From CAZTVF01 sp964616985 (GTDB taxonomy: Bacteria > Planctomycetota > Phycisphaerae > SM23-33): a DNA stretch of 43,882 nucleotides. Positions 16,825-24,822 of the stretch are shown piece by piece. Position numbers and translations under genes: made by a program. Positions within the stretch are counted from its first letter, which is position 1; each line of letters starts with the position of its first letter. The stretch lies in contig CAZTVF010000035.1 of the NCBI GenBank assembly GCA_964616985.1, positions 1 to 43,882 of the forward strand, written 5' to 3'. Below the pieces are notes generated by a model, which had not been told where the DNA came from, searched no databases, and saw nothing but the letters and a program-made list of their open reading frames with translations.

Positions 16825-19695
16825 TCACCTCTCTCTTATGAGCAAGGCCACCGGGAATTGCCGCAGCAGTTCGCCGACACGAACCTTCTCCTGCTCGACG
16901 GCATCGCCCGTGAATTCGTTGACCCATCGTCCGCGGGGCAGGTGCAGTTGCGTGTCGCCCCAGTGGCCCAGCTGCATCGTCAGGTGCGGGGCGACGGTGG
17001 CGGCGGCCTCGCCGCGGAGGAATGCCACCAGGTGCCGCTCCTTCTGGCCTTGCCCCCCGAGCGGTCGATAGGCGGCGTCGGGCCCGAACAACTCGGGTCG
17101 CCTGCGCCGTGCTTCGAGCGCGCGGCGGATCAAGAACATCTTAGGCAGCGCCTCGTCCATTCGTGCCATCACGTCGGCCGCCGATAGGGAGGTGCAGGTG
17201 GCCTGCGCCTCGCCCGCGGGATGGGATTGCGAGGACGTTTGCCCGCCCCCTTGCTCATGGGCGGCGGCCTGGGAAGGCCGCCACCCGGAGCCGCCCCCTG
17301 GGTTGTTGGCGGCGGCCTGGGAAGGCCGCCACCCGGAGCCGGCGGCCGGCGAAAGGGGCCGGCCCGGGCCGTTCATCAGCTCATCCAGCAGGCGTTTTCG
17401 CACGCCGAAGTCAACGGGGCGGCGATTGTCCGGGTCCACCAGGCTCAGGTTCCACAATTCGGTTCCCTGGTAGCAGTCGGGCACGCCGGGGGCGGTGTAC
17501 TTGATGAGCGTCTGCGAAAGCGAACTGACGCGTGCCGCGGCGATGATGGGCTCGATGAAGGCCTCCAGGTCGGCCTTGAACCGCTCGTTCGCAAGCACGC
17601 CCTCGATGAAAGCGGATACCGCTTCTTCGTACGACGCGACGGGGTCCGTCCACGACGTGTGCATCTTCGCCTCGCGCACGGCCTTGATCATGTACGCCGT
17701 CAGCCGGTCCTTCTCGATCGGCCAGGCCCCCACGAGCGTCTGGTAGATGAAGTACTCGGTGTTGCGGTCGAGCTTCGCCTCGTCGCGGGCCCCGAGGCCC
17801 TCGTTCATCGCGCTCCAGCGTTTGACCGCGACGAACCACTCGCCGGGGATTTCCGACAAGGCGCTGATCCGCAGGCGGGTGTCCTCGCCGCGCTTGGTGT
17901 CGTGCGTGGAGGTGGTCAGCATCGTCTGCGGCCAGTGACGCAGGAGGTGGCGGCTGTACTCGTGGAAGTCGTTGGCGCCGATGCCGAAACGTCCCGGGTC
18001 GCCGCCGACCTCGTTGAGCGAGATCAGCCGGTTGAAACAGTAGAAGGTCGTGTCCTCGACGCCCTTGGCCATTGCCGGGCCCGAGAGCTGCTGGAATCGC
18101 ATGACGAAATCGTCCTGCAGTTCGCCGCGGTTCCGCAGCGTTAGCAGATCCTGGATGAACTCCATCAGCCGGCTGTCGAGGTCGGGGCGGTAGCCGCGTG
18201 CGGCGTCGACGGCGGCCAGGATGCACTGGCGGTCGGCGTTGCTGACCTCGCCGATCGGGGCCGGGCCATCGCCGGAGCTGCGTCCGTCGGCGCGGATGTA
18301 GGTGCGGTAGACGGGGAAGTCGGCCAGCAGTTCCCGCAGCGCCTCGCGCAGTTCATCGCGGGTGAAGTCGCGGCTTTCACGCCCGCCCTCGGCGATGGTT
18401 ACCAGCATGTGGGTCAGCCGGCTCACTTCGCCGCCGAAGCTCTCGCGCAGCAGCTTAAGCTTGTTCTGGCGGACCACGGCGGGGCAGTCGGCCGCCTGGC
18501 CGGTGAATTGGCGGTAGAAGTCGCTGAAAGGCCCCTCGCCCGCGGGGTCCACGAACAGGCCGCCCACCTGGTTGAGGAAGTCGTAGCCGGTGGTGCCCTG
18601 CACCGGCCAGCTTTCGGGCAGCGTCTCGCCGGGCTCGAGGATTTTCTCGACGACGATCCACGCGTGCGGCGCCTCCTGCCGCAGGCGGCGGAGGTACTGC
18701 AGCGGGTCGCGCAGGCCGTCGGGGTGGTCCACGCGCAGGCCGTCGATGACGCCGCGGCGAACCCAGTCGAGGATCAGGCTGTGGCTCTCCAGGAAGACCT
18801 GCGGCAGTTCCACCCGGATGCCTACCAGCGTGTCGACGGCGAAGAACCGCCGATAGTTCAGCTCGCTGCCGCTGAGCCGCCAGTACGACAGGCGGAAGTG
18901 CTGCCGCGACAGCAGGGCGTCCAGCGCCTCGCGGTCGGCGTTGACGACGGCGATGGCGCGGTCGACGGCCGCGCCCATCACAGGCTCCGATCGCAGCAGC
19001 CGCGACAACTGCCCCAGCAGCATCTCCTTGATGCGGTGACGCTCCAGGGGGTCGGCCTGCTGACCGGCCGGCAGGCGCGAGAGCTCTCCCGCCAGCATTT
19101 CCAGCGATCGCGAAGAGGCCTCCTTCGCCGCCGTCGCAAGCAGGGGGCTGACGCTCTCGGGCGCCAGCGGGAAGGCGTTGTCATAGTAGTGCAAGCGGAA
19201 GGCGCTGCCGTCGCGACGAATCTGCAACTCGCCCTTGTCCAGCACGCGGCCGAAGCGGTCGCCCAGCACGGGCATGAGCACCTTGGAGCGGAAGCGTTCC
19301 TCGGCGGCGTCCCAGTCGATGTCGAAGTACCGCGCATGGCGGCTGGCGCGGCCGTTCTCCAGCACATCCCACCACAGCAGGTTCTGCCCGCCGACGATGG
19401 CCATGTGGTTGGGGACGATGTCCAGCACCTGCCCCAGGCCGGCTGCGCCCAGGGCCTCGCAAAGGCGGTCGAAACCTTCGTCGCCGCCCAGCTCGAGATT
19501 GACGCGGTTGTGGTCCACCACGTCGTAGCCGTGCGTGCTGCCCTTGCCGGCCTGCAGCACCGGCGAGGAGTACAGATGGCTGACGCCGAGATCGGCGAGA
19601 TACTGCGCCGCCGCCGCGGCCTGGTCAAAGCCGAACGCGGCGGTCAGCTGCAGGCGATAGGTCGCCAGCGGCGTCTTTTCGACAGCGGGGGTCAT
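16825..19695 (-). CDS. treY: Maltooligosyl trehalose synthase, with in-frame repeat insertion
   Basis: 956 residues, somewhat long for the family. It converts the reducing-end alpha-1,4 bond of maltodextrins to the alpha,alpha-1,1 bond of trehalose. GH13_26 signatures are intact: T-Y-R-L-Q-L at the start, nucleophile D-G-L-R-V-D-H-P-D-G-L (about 323), acid/base W-I-V-V-E-K-I-L (about 345) and T-S-T-H-D-T-K-R-G-E-D (about 595). About residues 780-835 are a low-complexity G/S/A/P loop containing two identical 11-codon units (G-S-G-W-R-P-S-Q-A-A-A). These come from palindromic repeats inserted in frame between the barrel and the C-terminal domain. The ATG at 19695 has only a weak GGAC-type ribosome site. 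The gene lies 26 nt after the hemerythrin gene. Confidence 0.94.
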   Translation of the reverse strand: MTPAVEKTPLATYRLQLTAAFGFDQAAAAAQYLADLGVSHLYSSPVLQAGKGSTHGYDVVDHNRVNLELGGDEGFDRLCEALGAAGLGQVLDIVPNHMAIVGGQNLLWWDVLENGRASRHARYFDIDWDAAEERFRSKVLMPVLGDRFGRVLDKGELQIRRDGSAFRLHYYDNAFPLAPESVSPLLATAAKEASSRSLEMLAGELSRLPAGQQADPLERHRIKEMLLGQLSRLLRSEPVMGAAVDRAIAVVNADREALDALLSRQHFRLSYWRLSGSELNYRRFFAVDTLVGIRVELPQVFLESHSLILDWVRRGVIDGLRVDHPDGLRDPLQYLRRLRQEAPHAWIVVEKILEPGETLPESWPVQGTTGYDFLNQVGGLFVDPAGEGPFSDFYRQFTGQAADCPAVVRQNKLKLLRESFGGEVSRLTHMLVTIAEGGRESRDFTRDELREALRELLADFPVYRTYIRADGRSSGDGPAPIGEVSNADRQCILAAVDAARGYRPDLDSRLMEFIQDLLTLRNRGELQDDFVMRFQQLSGPAMAKGVEDTTFYCFNRLISLNEVGGDPGRFGIGANDFHEYSRHLLRHWPQTMLTTSTHDTKRGEDTRLRISALSEIPGEWFVAVKRWSAMNEGLGARDEAKLDRNTEYFIYQTLVGAWPIEKDRLTAYMIKAVREAKMHTSWTDPVASYEEAVSAFIEGVLANERFKADLEAFIEPIIAAARVSSLSQTLIKYTAPGVPDCYQGTELWNLSLVDPDNRRPVDFGVRKRLLDELMNGPGRPLSPAAGSGWRPSQAAANNPGGGSGWRPSQAAAHEQGGGQTSSQSHPAGEAQATCTSLSAADVMARMDEALPKMFLIRRALEARRRRPELFGPDAAYRPLGGQGQKERHLVAFLRGEAAATVAPHLTMQLGHWGDTQLHLPRGRWVNEFTGDAVEQEKVRVGELLRQFPVALLIRER
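17261..17293. repeat. Family B hairpin inside treY, unit 1
   Basis: A 33-bp unit identical to 17309-17341; the two start 48 bp (16 codons) apart. The stem GGCGGCC/GGCCGCC brackets TGGGAA. Read in the treY frame it encodes G-S-G-W-R-P-S-Q-A-A-A, keeping the gene open. Confidence 0.85.
17309..17341. repeat. Family B hairpin inside treY, unit 2
   Basis: Exact second copy of the 33-bp unit at 17261, separated from it by 15 nt. The flanking DNA (about 17215-17360) is also low-complexity and GC-rich, so the inserted tract is larger than the two units. Confidence 0.85.
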
Positions 19696-19721
19696 GGCTG
19701 GGTCCGTCCCGATTGGGCCGC

Positions 19722-20174
19722 TCAGGCGGCGGGGTTCATCTTCTGGCGATCGTGCTTCTGGGTCTCGAACTCTCTGGCCATCCGCTTCGGCTCGTCTTTC
19801 TCGAGGATCTTCTGGGCCTGTTCGAAGATCTCCTCTTCCTCTTCCTCGATGTGATGCTCGCACACTTCCTTCAGGACCTTGACCTTCGCCGCCCACCGCT
19901 CGTCGCCCACATCCATCGCCACCAGCTCGCCCAGCAGCAGCTCTTCGACGTGATGCTCTTCGAGGGCCTCGAGCACCATCGCGCGGGCGTCGGTCTCCAT
20001 CAGGCGGGCGTAGAAGACCTGCTCTTCGGCGTCGTTGTGCAGCAGCAGGGCTTGGTTGCATTGGGTCACGAGCTTGGTTCGTGCGGCGGACGACCGCGGC
20101 GTCGTCTCGATCATGTTCGACAGCAGGCTGCGAAGCTGCTTGTGCTCGTTCTTGATGAGGGTGAAGATATCCAT
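19722..20174 (-). CDS. Hemerythrin HHE-domain protein
   Basis: A 150-residue cytoplasmic four-helix protein. Candidate ligands of a di-iron site appear in family order: H11 (K-N-E-H), H46 and E50 (L-L-L-H-N-D-A-E-E), H74/H75 (L-E-E-H-H-V-E-E-L) and H107/H108 with E112 (C-E-H-H-I-E-E-E-E). Such proteins bind O2 or NO or act in iron or redox sensing; which applies here is unknown. A good AGAGGAG ribosome site precedes ATG 20174. It sits 26 nt upstream of treY and 38 nt after the DUF2892-type gene, suggesting co-transcription with the trehalose genes and a role in the same stress response. Confidence 0.9.
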   Translation of the reverse strand: MDIFTLIKNEHKQLRSLLSNMIETTPRSSAARTKLVTQCNQALLLHNDAEEQVFYARLMETDARAMVLEALEEHHVEELLLGELVAMDVGDERWAAKVKVLKEVCEHHIEEEEEEIFEQAQKILEKDEPKRMAREFETQKHDRQKMNPAA

Positions 20175-20212
20175 AGTGTCTCCTCTTGAAGGTGACGGGT
20201 ATCCGGGCTCGG

Positions 20213-20819
20213 TTACAGTGCCGCGGCGGCGGCAAGGGCCTTGGCGGCGCGGGCCACCGCGTCGGAATTCTCGGAGGCGGCGAGATCGTTGAAGTCGCCG
20301 CGCAGGGCCTTGAGGGCGAATCGTTCCTGGTTGATCTCACGCGTGGTGCGAACGCCCGCGCGGCGAAGCAGCGGCACCGGCGGGCACCAGCCGCTCACGG
20401 CGTGCTGCAGCAGGAAGCCCGCCACCACGATCGGTAGCACGGCCATCTTCCGCNNNNNNNNNNGGTCGAGTTAGACGCCGAACCGGTCCATGAAGTGGCT
20501 GGCAAACGCGGTGCCCAAGGTGAGCACTGCCGCCGGGGTCGGTCCATTCGCGGCCCTTCAGCGCGGCGCTGAGAAAAGGACGGTTGGCAGACAGCAGCCA
20601 GAACAGGCTCAACACCAGCCCGGCCAATGAGACAGCGCTGGCGTTGGTCTCCAGCGTGCGCTCGATGTCCCACTCGCGGTCGAGCTCAGCCAGTCTCTGG
20701 TCGATCAGGTCCAGGCGGTGCGCGTAGTAGACCAGGTTGGCCTCGATCTGCGTGCGGATGCGGCGGTTGTAGTCGTCGGCCGTGTGGGCCTCAACACGTT
20801 CTTCGGTGGCAGGAAGCAT
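20213..20819 (-). pseudogene. DUF2892-type membrane protein gene split by an assembly gap
   Basis: Two pieces of what seems one gene. The 5' part (20819 down to the gap) encodes R-V-E-A-H-T-A-D-D-Y-N-R-R-I, then E-R-T-L-E-T-N-A-S-A-V-S-L-A-G-L-V-L, a helix start typical of DUF2892 proteins. The 3' part (from 20453 to stop 20213) encodes A-V-L-P-I-V-V-A-G-F-L-L-Q-H-A-V-S-G-W-C-P-P and A-L-K-A-L-R-G-D-F, the expected rest. The N run hides the join and the pieces are not in one frame. The stretch 20464-20580 fits the family poorly and may hold a frameshift or misassembly. The gene may be intact in the organism. It probably leads the hemerythrin-tre operon. Confidence 0.6.
20454..20463. other. 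Scaffold gap (10 N)
   Basis: Ten undetermined bases joining two contigs inside the DUF2892-type gene. The true length is unknown, since 10 N is a common placeholder. Confidence 0.98.
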
Positions 20820-20888
20820 CTGATTTTCCCTTTCCCCTCCGCCCACCACTATAGGCGCCCGCGGGCGGCGGGAAGAAAACGCGGCCGT

Positions 20889-20918
20889 TTGATTCTCGCT
20901 GCCGGACGCTCCTAGAAT
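20889..20918 (+). promoter_or_regulatory. Candidate promoter of the Rieske/FAD oxidoreductase gene
   Basis: TTGATT (20889-20894), an 18-nt spacer and TAGAAT (20913-20918; five of six -10 bases). The leader would be about 75 nt to ATG 21001. Confidence 0.5.
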
Positions 20919-21000
20919 GCCCCGCCAATTCGTATTCCGCCGGCAAGGGCGCGGGGTGGGGCCCTTGACCGGCATTGTTCAACCCGCGAAGGAGTCCGCC

Positions 21001-22578
21001 ATGCTGTCCTCAGGCATCAACCCGTCGATCTGGATGAAACTCACACCGATGCTCTCGCGACAGCCGCTGAAGGAAAACCTTCGATGTGAAGTCTGCATCG
21101 TCGGGGCGGGCATGGCCGGGCTGACGACGGCGTACATGCTGACGCGGTCGGGGCGGTCGGTGGTCGTGCTGGATGACGGACTCATCGCCAGCGGCGAGTC
21201 CGGGCGCACCACCGCGCACCTGTCCAACGCCATCGATGACCGCTACTGCCATCTGGAGCAGGTCCACGGCCCGGTCAAGACGCGCCTGGCGGCCGAGAGT
21301 CACACCGCGGCGATCAATCGCATCGAAGCGATTGTGAATCTCGAGCACATCGACTGCGATTTCCGCCGGGTGGATGGCTACCTGTTCATGCCGCCCGGTC
21401 AGACGACGCAACTGCTGGAGCAGGAGTTGCAGGCCTGCCACCGCGCGGGGCTGGTGGGGGTCGAGATGTGCCCGCAGAGCCCGCTGGGACAGGTGAACAC
21501 CGGGCCCGCGCTGCGGTTCCCCATGCAGGGGCAGTTCAACCCGCTGAGGTACTATCACGGCCTGCTGGCGGCGATCGAGCTGGCCGGCGGGCGTGTCTTC
21601 ACCGACACGCACGTCGTAGACGTCAGCGGCAAGGGCCTCGGCAGCGTTATCACCCGCGACGGCTGCGTCGTGACGGCCGACACGGTGGTGATCTGCACCA
21701 ACTCGCCGGTGAACGACCGCGTGGCCATTCACACCAAGCAGGCGGCGTACCGGACGTATGTCATCGCGGCGATGGTGCCGAAGGATTCGGTGCCGACCGC
21801 GCTGTTCTGGGACATGGCCGACCCCTACCACTACGTCCGCACGCAGAGCGCCAAGGACCACGATGTGCTGATCATCGGCGGCGAGGACCACAAGACGGGC
21901 CAGGGCGCCAGCGCGATGGCGTGGGCGAGGCTCGAGGAGTGGGGGCGGCGGTTGTTCCCGATGATCCAGGGAATTGAGGCGCGGTGGTCCGGGCAGGTGA
22001 TGGAGACGATGGACGGCCTGGGCTTCATCGGCCGCAACCCCGGCGACGAGCCCAACGTCTTCATCGCCACGGGCGATTCGGGCATGGGCATGACGCACGG
22101 GACGATCGCGGGCATGGTGCTCACCGACCTGATCCTGCAGCGGAAGAACGTCTGGACCGACCTCTACGATCCCAGCCGCAGGCCCGTCTCGGCTGCCGGC
22201 GAGTTCATCCGCGAGAACGCCAACGTCGCCGCCCAATACAGCCAGTGGGTGACGGCGGGGCAGGTGACCTCGCCCGAGCAGATCACCCCCGGCGAAGGGG
22301 CCGTCATGCGCCTGGGCCTGCGCAAGCTGGCCATCTTTCGCGATGAGGCCGGGCGGACGCACGCCTTCTCGGCCGCCTGCCGGCACCTGGGGTGCGTGCT
22401 ATCCTGGAACGCGTGCGAGAAGACCTGGGATTGCCCCTGCCACGGCTCGCGGTACGACCCCTACGGGCGCGTCCTCAACGGCCCCGGCAATGAGAACATG
22501 ACGCCCGTGGATTTCTCACACATCCCCGGCGCCAAGGACGAGGCCGAGGTGAAAGGGCACGGAAAGAAGTCCGCATAG
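21001..22578 (+). CDS. FAD-dependent oxidoreductase with C-terminal Rieske 2Fe-2S domain
   Basis: A 525-residue protein. The N-terminal part is a DAO-type FAD enzyme: dinucleotide fold C-I-V-G-A-G-M-A-G-L-T (about 32-42), and a C-terminal FAD contact in F-I-A-T-G-D-S-G-M-G-M-T-H-G. It is followed by a Rieske domain from about 430 with both cluster motifs, C-R-H-L-G-C (about 460) and C-P-C-H-G-S (about 478). This arrangement matches the Bacillus YhfW type, whose substrate is not established. The electron path is presumably substrate amine or hydroxyl to FAD to the 2Fe-2S cluster. ATG 21001 has a strong AAGGAG. It is divergent from the trehalose operon and convergent with the HAD genes. Confidence 0.93.
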   Translation: MLSSGINPSIWMKLTPMLSRQPLKENLRCEVCIVGAGMAGLTTAYMLTRSGRSVVVLDDGLIASGESGRTTAHLSNAIDDRYCHLEQVHGPVKTRLAAESHTAAINRIEAIVNLEHIDCDFRRVDGYLFMPPGQTTQLLEQELQACHRAGLVGVEMCPQSPLGQVNTGPALRFPMQGQFNPLRYYHGLLAAIELAGGRVFTDTHVVDVSGKGLGSVITRDGCVVTADTVVICTNSPVNDRVAIHTKQAAYRTYVIAAMVPKDSVPTALFWDMADPYHYVRTQSAKDHDVLIIGGEDHKTGQGASAMAWARLEEWGRRLFPMIQGIEARWSGQVMETMDGLGFIGRNPGDEPNVFIATGDSGMGMTHGTIAGMVLTDLILQRKNVWTDLYDPSRRPVSAAGEFIRENANVAAQYSQWVTAGQVTSPEQITPGEGAVMRLGLRKLAIFRDEAGRTHAFSAACRHLGCVLSWNACEKTWDCPCHGSRYDPYGRVLNGPGNENMTPVDFSHIPGAKDEAEVKGHGKKSA

Positions 22579-22609
22579 CGGCTTTGGCGGCGCACTCACG
22601 TAATTGTGG

Positions 22610-23992
22610 TTAGCCCAGCAAACGAGACTCGGCCGCGAAGGCCTGCTCGCGCGCCTTGAGGTCGGCGGCGGGGGTGGTCTTCCAGAATTCGCGCCAGGCG
22701 GCGGCCGAGGCGATGCGGGCCTCGGGGAAGCCTTCGCCCGCGGCCTTGACGGCGGCGGCCAGCGTGTCGCCGACCAGGCACTGGGGCAGTTGCGGGGCGG
22801 CCAGGCAGGGCGACACCTCGCACACCTCGACGCACAGCACCTTGTCCTTCAAGGCCTCCGTCTCGGCGCGGACCTGCGCGCCGGCGGCAGTGTACTTCGC
22901 CTGCGGGCGATCCTTCACCGCCAGGGCGACGCCGATCGTCTTGCCGCCGCTGACGGCGGCGACGGCGGCGCCCTGCGCCTGGGCCTGCGCCGCGCCCGCG
23001 ATGCCTGCGGTGACGACGACGGGCGCATTGGACGTCAGCGGCTCGATCTCATATTGGTGGAACGTTCTGCCGCGGTGGGCGCGGTCGGCAAAAGACCGCT
23101 CTGTGATCTTCATCTCCTGCCCGCTGGGTGAGACCCAGTGCGTATCGGTCCACGCGATGCCGCTGTGCAGGTCCAGCCGCCGCTGCAAGGACACGGCCTT
23201 GCCCGCGGCCAGTTCCATCTTCTCGCCGCCGATCGTGATCGTCACGGCCAGTCCCGCGGCAGGCGCCTTTGCCGCGAATACGCCTTCGCCGGCGGTGTTT
23301 GTGGTCAGCGTCCAGAGGTCGCTGCGGAACTTCGCATGCTCCGCGGTCAGGCGCTTCGCATCCACTTCGCGCAGCGAGCGGACGAACACATGCGCGTGCT
23401 TGAGCGATTCATAGCTGCCCATCGCGACGGTGGTGAAGCCGCCGTCGATGGCCGAGCTGATGCCCGCGGCGGCGTCCTCGACGACGATGCAGTCCCTGGG
23501 CTCGGCCCCGCACGCGCGGGCGGCCGTCTGGAAGATGTCCGGGTGCGGCTTGCCGTGCTTGTACTTGAAGCCGTCGATCACCGCTTCGAAGTACTTCGCG
23601 ATCCCCAGCCCATCCAGCACCGGCTGGGCGTTCTTGCTGGCCGAGCCCAGGGCGATCTTGATGCCGTTTCGCTTCAGGTCGTCGAACAAATCCTTCACGC
23701 CCTCGAACAGGTCGGAGGGGTTGATGCTCGCGGCCAGCCGCAGGTAATGCTCATTCTTCTGCGTCGCAAGCTTCTCCATCTCGGCCTCGGAGAATTTCGC
23801 CGCATGCTCGCCCAGGGCAATCTTGAGCGAGGCCATGCGCGAGATGCCCTTGACGCGTTCCTCCAGGTCGGCCGGCGGCTCGATGCCCAGCGATCGCACG
23901 AGGTCGCACCACGCCTGGGCGTGGAACTTGGACGTGCTGACGAGCACGCCGTCGAGGTCGAAGATCACGGCACGAAGCGAATTTTGCGGCAT
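22610..23992 (-). CDS. Beta-phosphoglucomutase-like HAD fused to a GH65 N-terminal domain
   Basis: 460 residues in two parts. Residues 1 to about 215 are a HAD of the beta-phosphoglucomutase group: F-D-L-D-G-V-L-V (D12 nucleophile, D14), a helical cap, A-L-G-S-A-S-K-N, K-P-H-P-D-I-F and V-V-E-D-A-A-A-G-I. The remainder resembles the beta-sandwich N-terminal domain of GH65 disaccharide phosphorylases (L-D-L-H-S-G-I-A-W-T-D-T-H-W, E-R-S-F-A-D-R-A-H-R-G, then A-A-W-R-E-F-W-K). It stops at 22610 before the catalytic (alpha/alpha)6 barrel, and no such barrel is encoded nearby. In intact systems GH65 releases beta-glucose 1-phosphate for the mutase. The gene overlaps the upstream HAD gene by 28 nt. 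Confidence 0.85.
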   Translation of the reverse strand: MPQNSLRAVIFDLDGVLVSTSKFHAQAWCDLVRSLGIEPPADLEERVKGISRMASLKIALGEHAAKFSEAEMEKLATQKNEHYLRLAASINPSDLFEGVKDLFDDLKRNGIKIALGSASKNAQPVLDGLGIAKYFEAVIDGFKYKHGKPHPDIFQTAARACGAEPRDCIVVEDAAAGISSAIDGGFTTVAMGSYESLKHAHVFVRSLREVDAKRLTAEHAKFRSDLWTLTTNTAGEGVFAAKAPAAGLAVTITIGGEKMELAAGKAVSLQRRLDLHSGIAWTDTHWVSPSGQEMKITERSFADRAHRGRTFHQYEIEPLTSNAPVVVTAGIAGAAQAQAQGAAVAAVSGGKTIGVALAVKDRPQAKYTAAGAQVRAETEALKDKVLCVEVCEVSPCLAAPQLPQCLVGDTLAAAVKAAGEGFPEARIASAAAWREFWKTTPAADLKAREQAFAAESRLLG

Positions 23993-24675
23993 GGTATCCT
24001 CTCAGTGGGGCGTTTGCGGTTGTCGTCGATGAGCTGGCGGACCTTGTCGGGCGACAGTTCCGTCAGCGATTCGATGATGGTGTGGGCATGGGCGAGTTTC
24101 TCTGGCGGCGCGGTGCCCGTGATCGCGATGGCGGCCATGCCGGCGCGAAGGGCCGCCTCGACGCCGGCGGGGGCGTCCTCGACCACCGCGCAGTCGCGCG
24201 GGTTGAGGCCCAGCTTGCCGGCGGCCAGGAGGAAGACCTCCGGGTTGGGCTTGCCGTGCGTGACCTGCCTGCCGTCGACGGTGGCGGTGATGTAGCGGCC
24301 ATTGGGCAGGCAGTCGTGGACGACCTGCACGTTCTCCGGCGGGCCCGACGAGCCGATCGCCATCAGGAAACCCGCCGCGTGCAGCGACGCCAGCAACTCG
24401 CCCGCGCCCTTCATCTCGGGGAAGTGAGCCTTGAGGCTCTGGCGGTACAAGGCTTCTTTCTCGTCATCCAGCCGGGGCATATCGCCGGCGGAGACCTTCC
24501 CCGGCCACAGGGCGGCGAAGATGTCGCGGCTGGTGCGGCCGAACGTCGCGGCGAACTGCTCCTCGCTCATGGGCAGGCCGTGCCGGCGGCCCAGTTCGGT
24601 CCACGATTCCAGGTGGGCGCGGTAGCTGTTGACCAGCACGCCATCCATATCGAAAATCACGCCTTGTGTGCTCAT
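23965..24675 (-). CDS. HAD-superfamily phosphatase/phosphoglucomutase-like protein
   Basis: A 236-residue stand-alone HAD. Motif I is F-D-M-D-G-V-L-V with D9 and D11, followed by an alpha-helical cap. Motif II is A-I-G-S-S-G-P-P, the Lys is in H-G-K-P-N-P-E-V-F and motif IV is V-V-E-D-A-P-A-G-V. It could be a sugar-phosphate phosphatase or a beta-phosphoglucomutase; sequence alone does not decide. It is a distant paralogue of the downstream fused HAD, whose start it overlaps by 28 nt, so the pair is probably co-translated. ATG 24675 is chosen over 24693 because GGAG lies upstream, though at a long spacing. Longer upstream extensions lie opposite the oxidoreductase gene and are rejected. Confidence 0.9.
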   Translation of the reverse strand: MSTQGVIFDMDGVLVNSYRAHLESWTELGRRHGLPMSEEQFAATFGRTSRDIFAALWPGKVSAGDMPRLDDEKEALYRQSLKAHFPEMKGAGELLASLHAAGFLMAIGSSGPPENVQVVHDCLPNGRYITATVDGRQVTHGKPNPEVFLLAAGKLGLNPRDCAVVEDAPAGVEAALRAGMAAIAITGTAPPEKLAHAHTIIESLTELSPDKVRQLIDDNRKRPTERIPCRKIRFVP

Positions 24676-24822
24676 GCGTCCAGTTAACTCCATCGGTTGG
24701 GCCGCAGACAATAGCATTTTCGGGGGTAAGGCACAATCGAAGAAGGAGAGACGCGTGTTCGTCGGCTTTTGCGACGCAACCGAAACAGGGCGGGCGTGTT
24801 TGATTCTGGATAGGAGTTCACC

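Noticed and set aside
17261..17341. Possible two-unit CRISPR array
   Set aside because: Only two units, a 15-nt spacer, palindromic repeats that keep the treY frame open, and the same unit occurs alone elsewhere.
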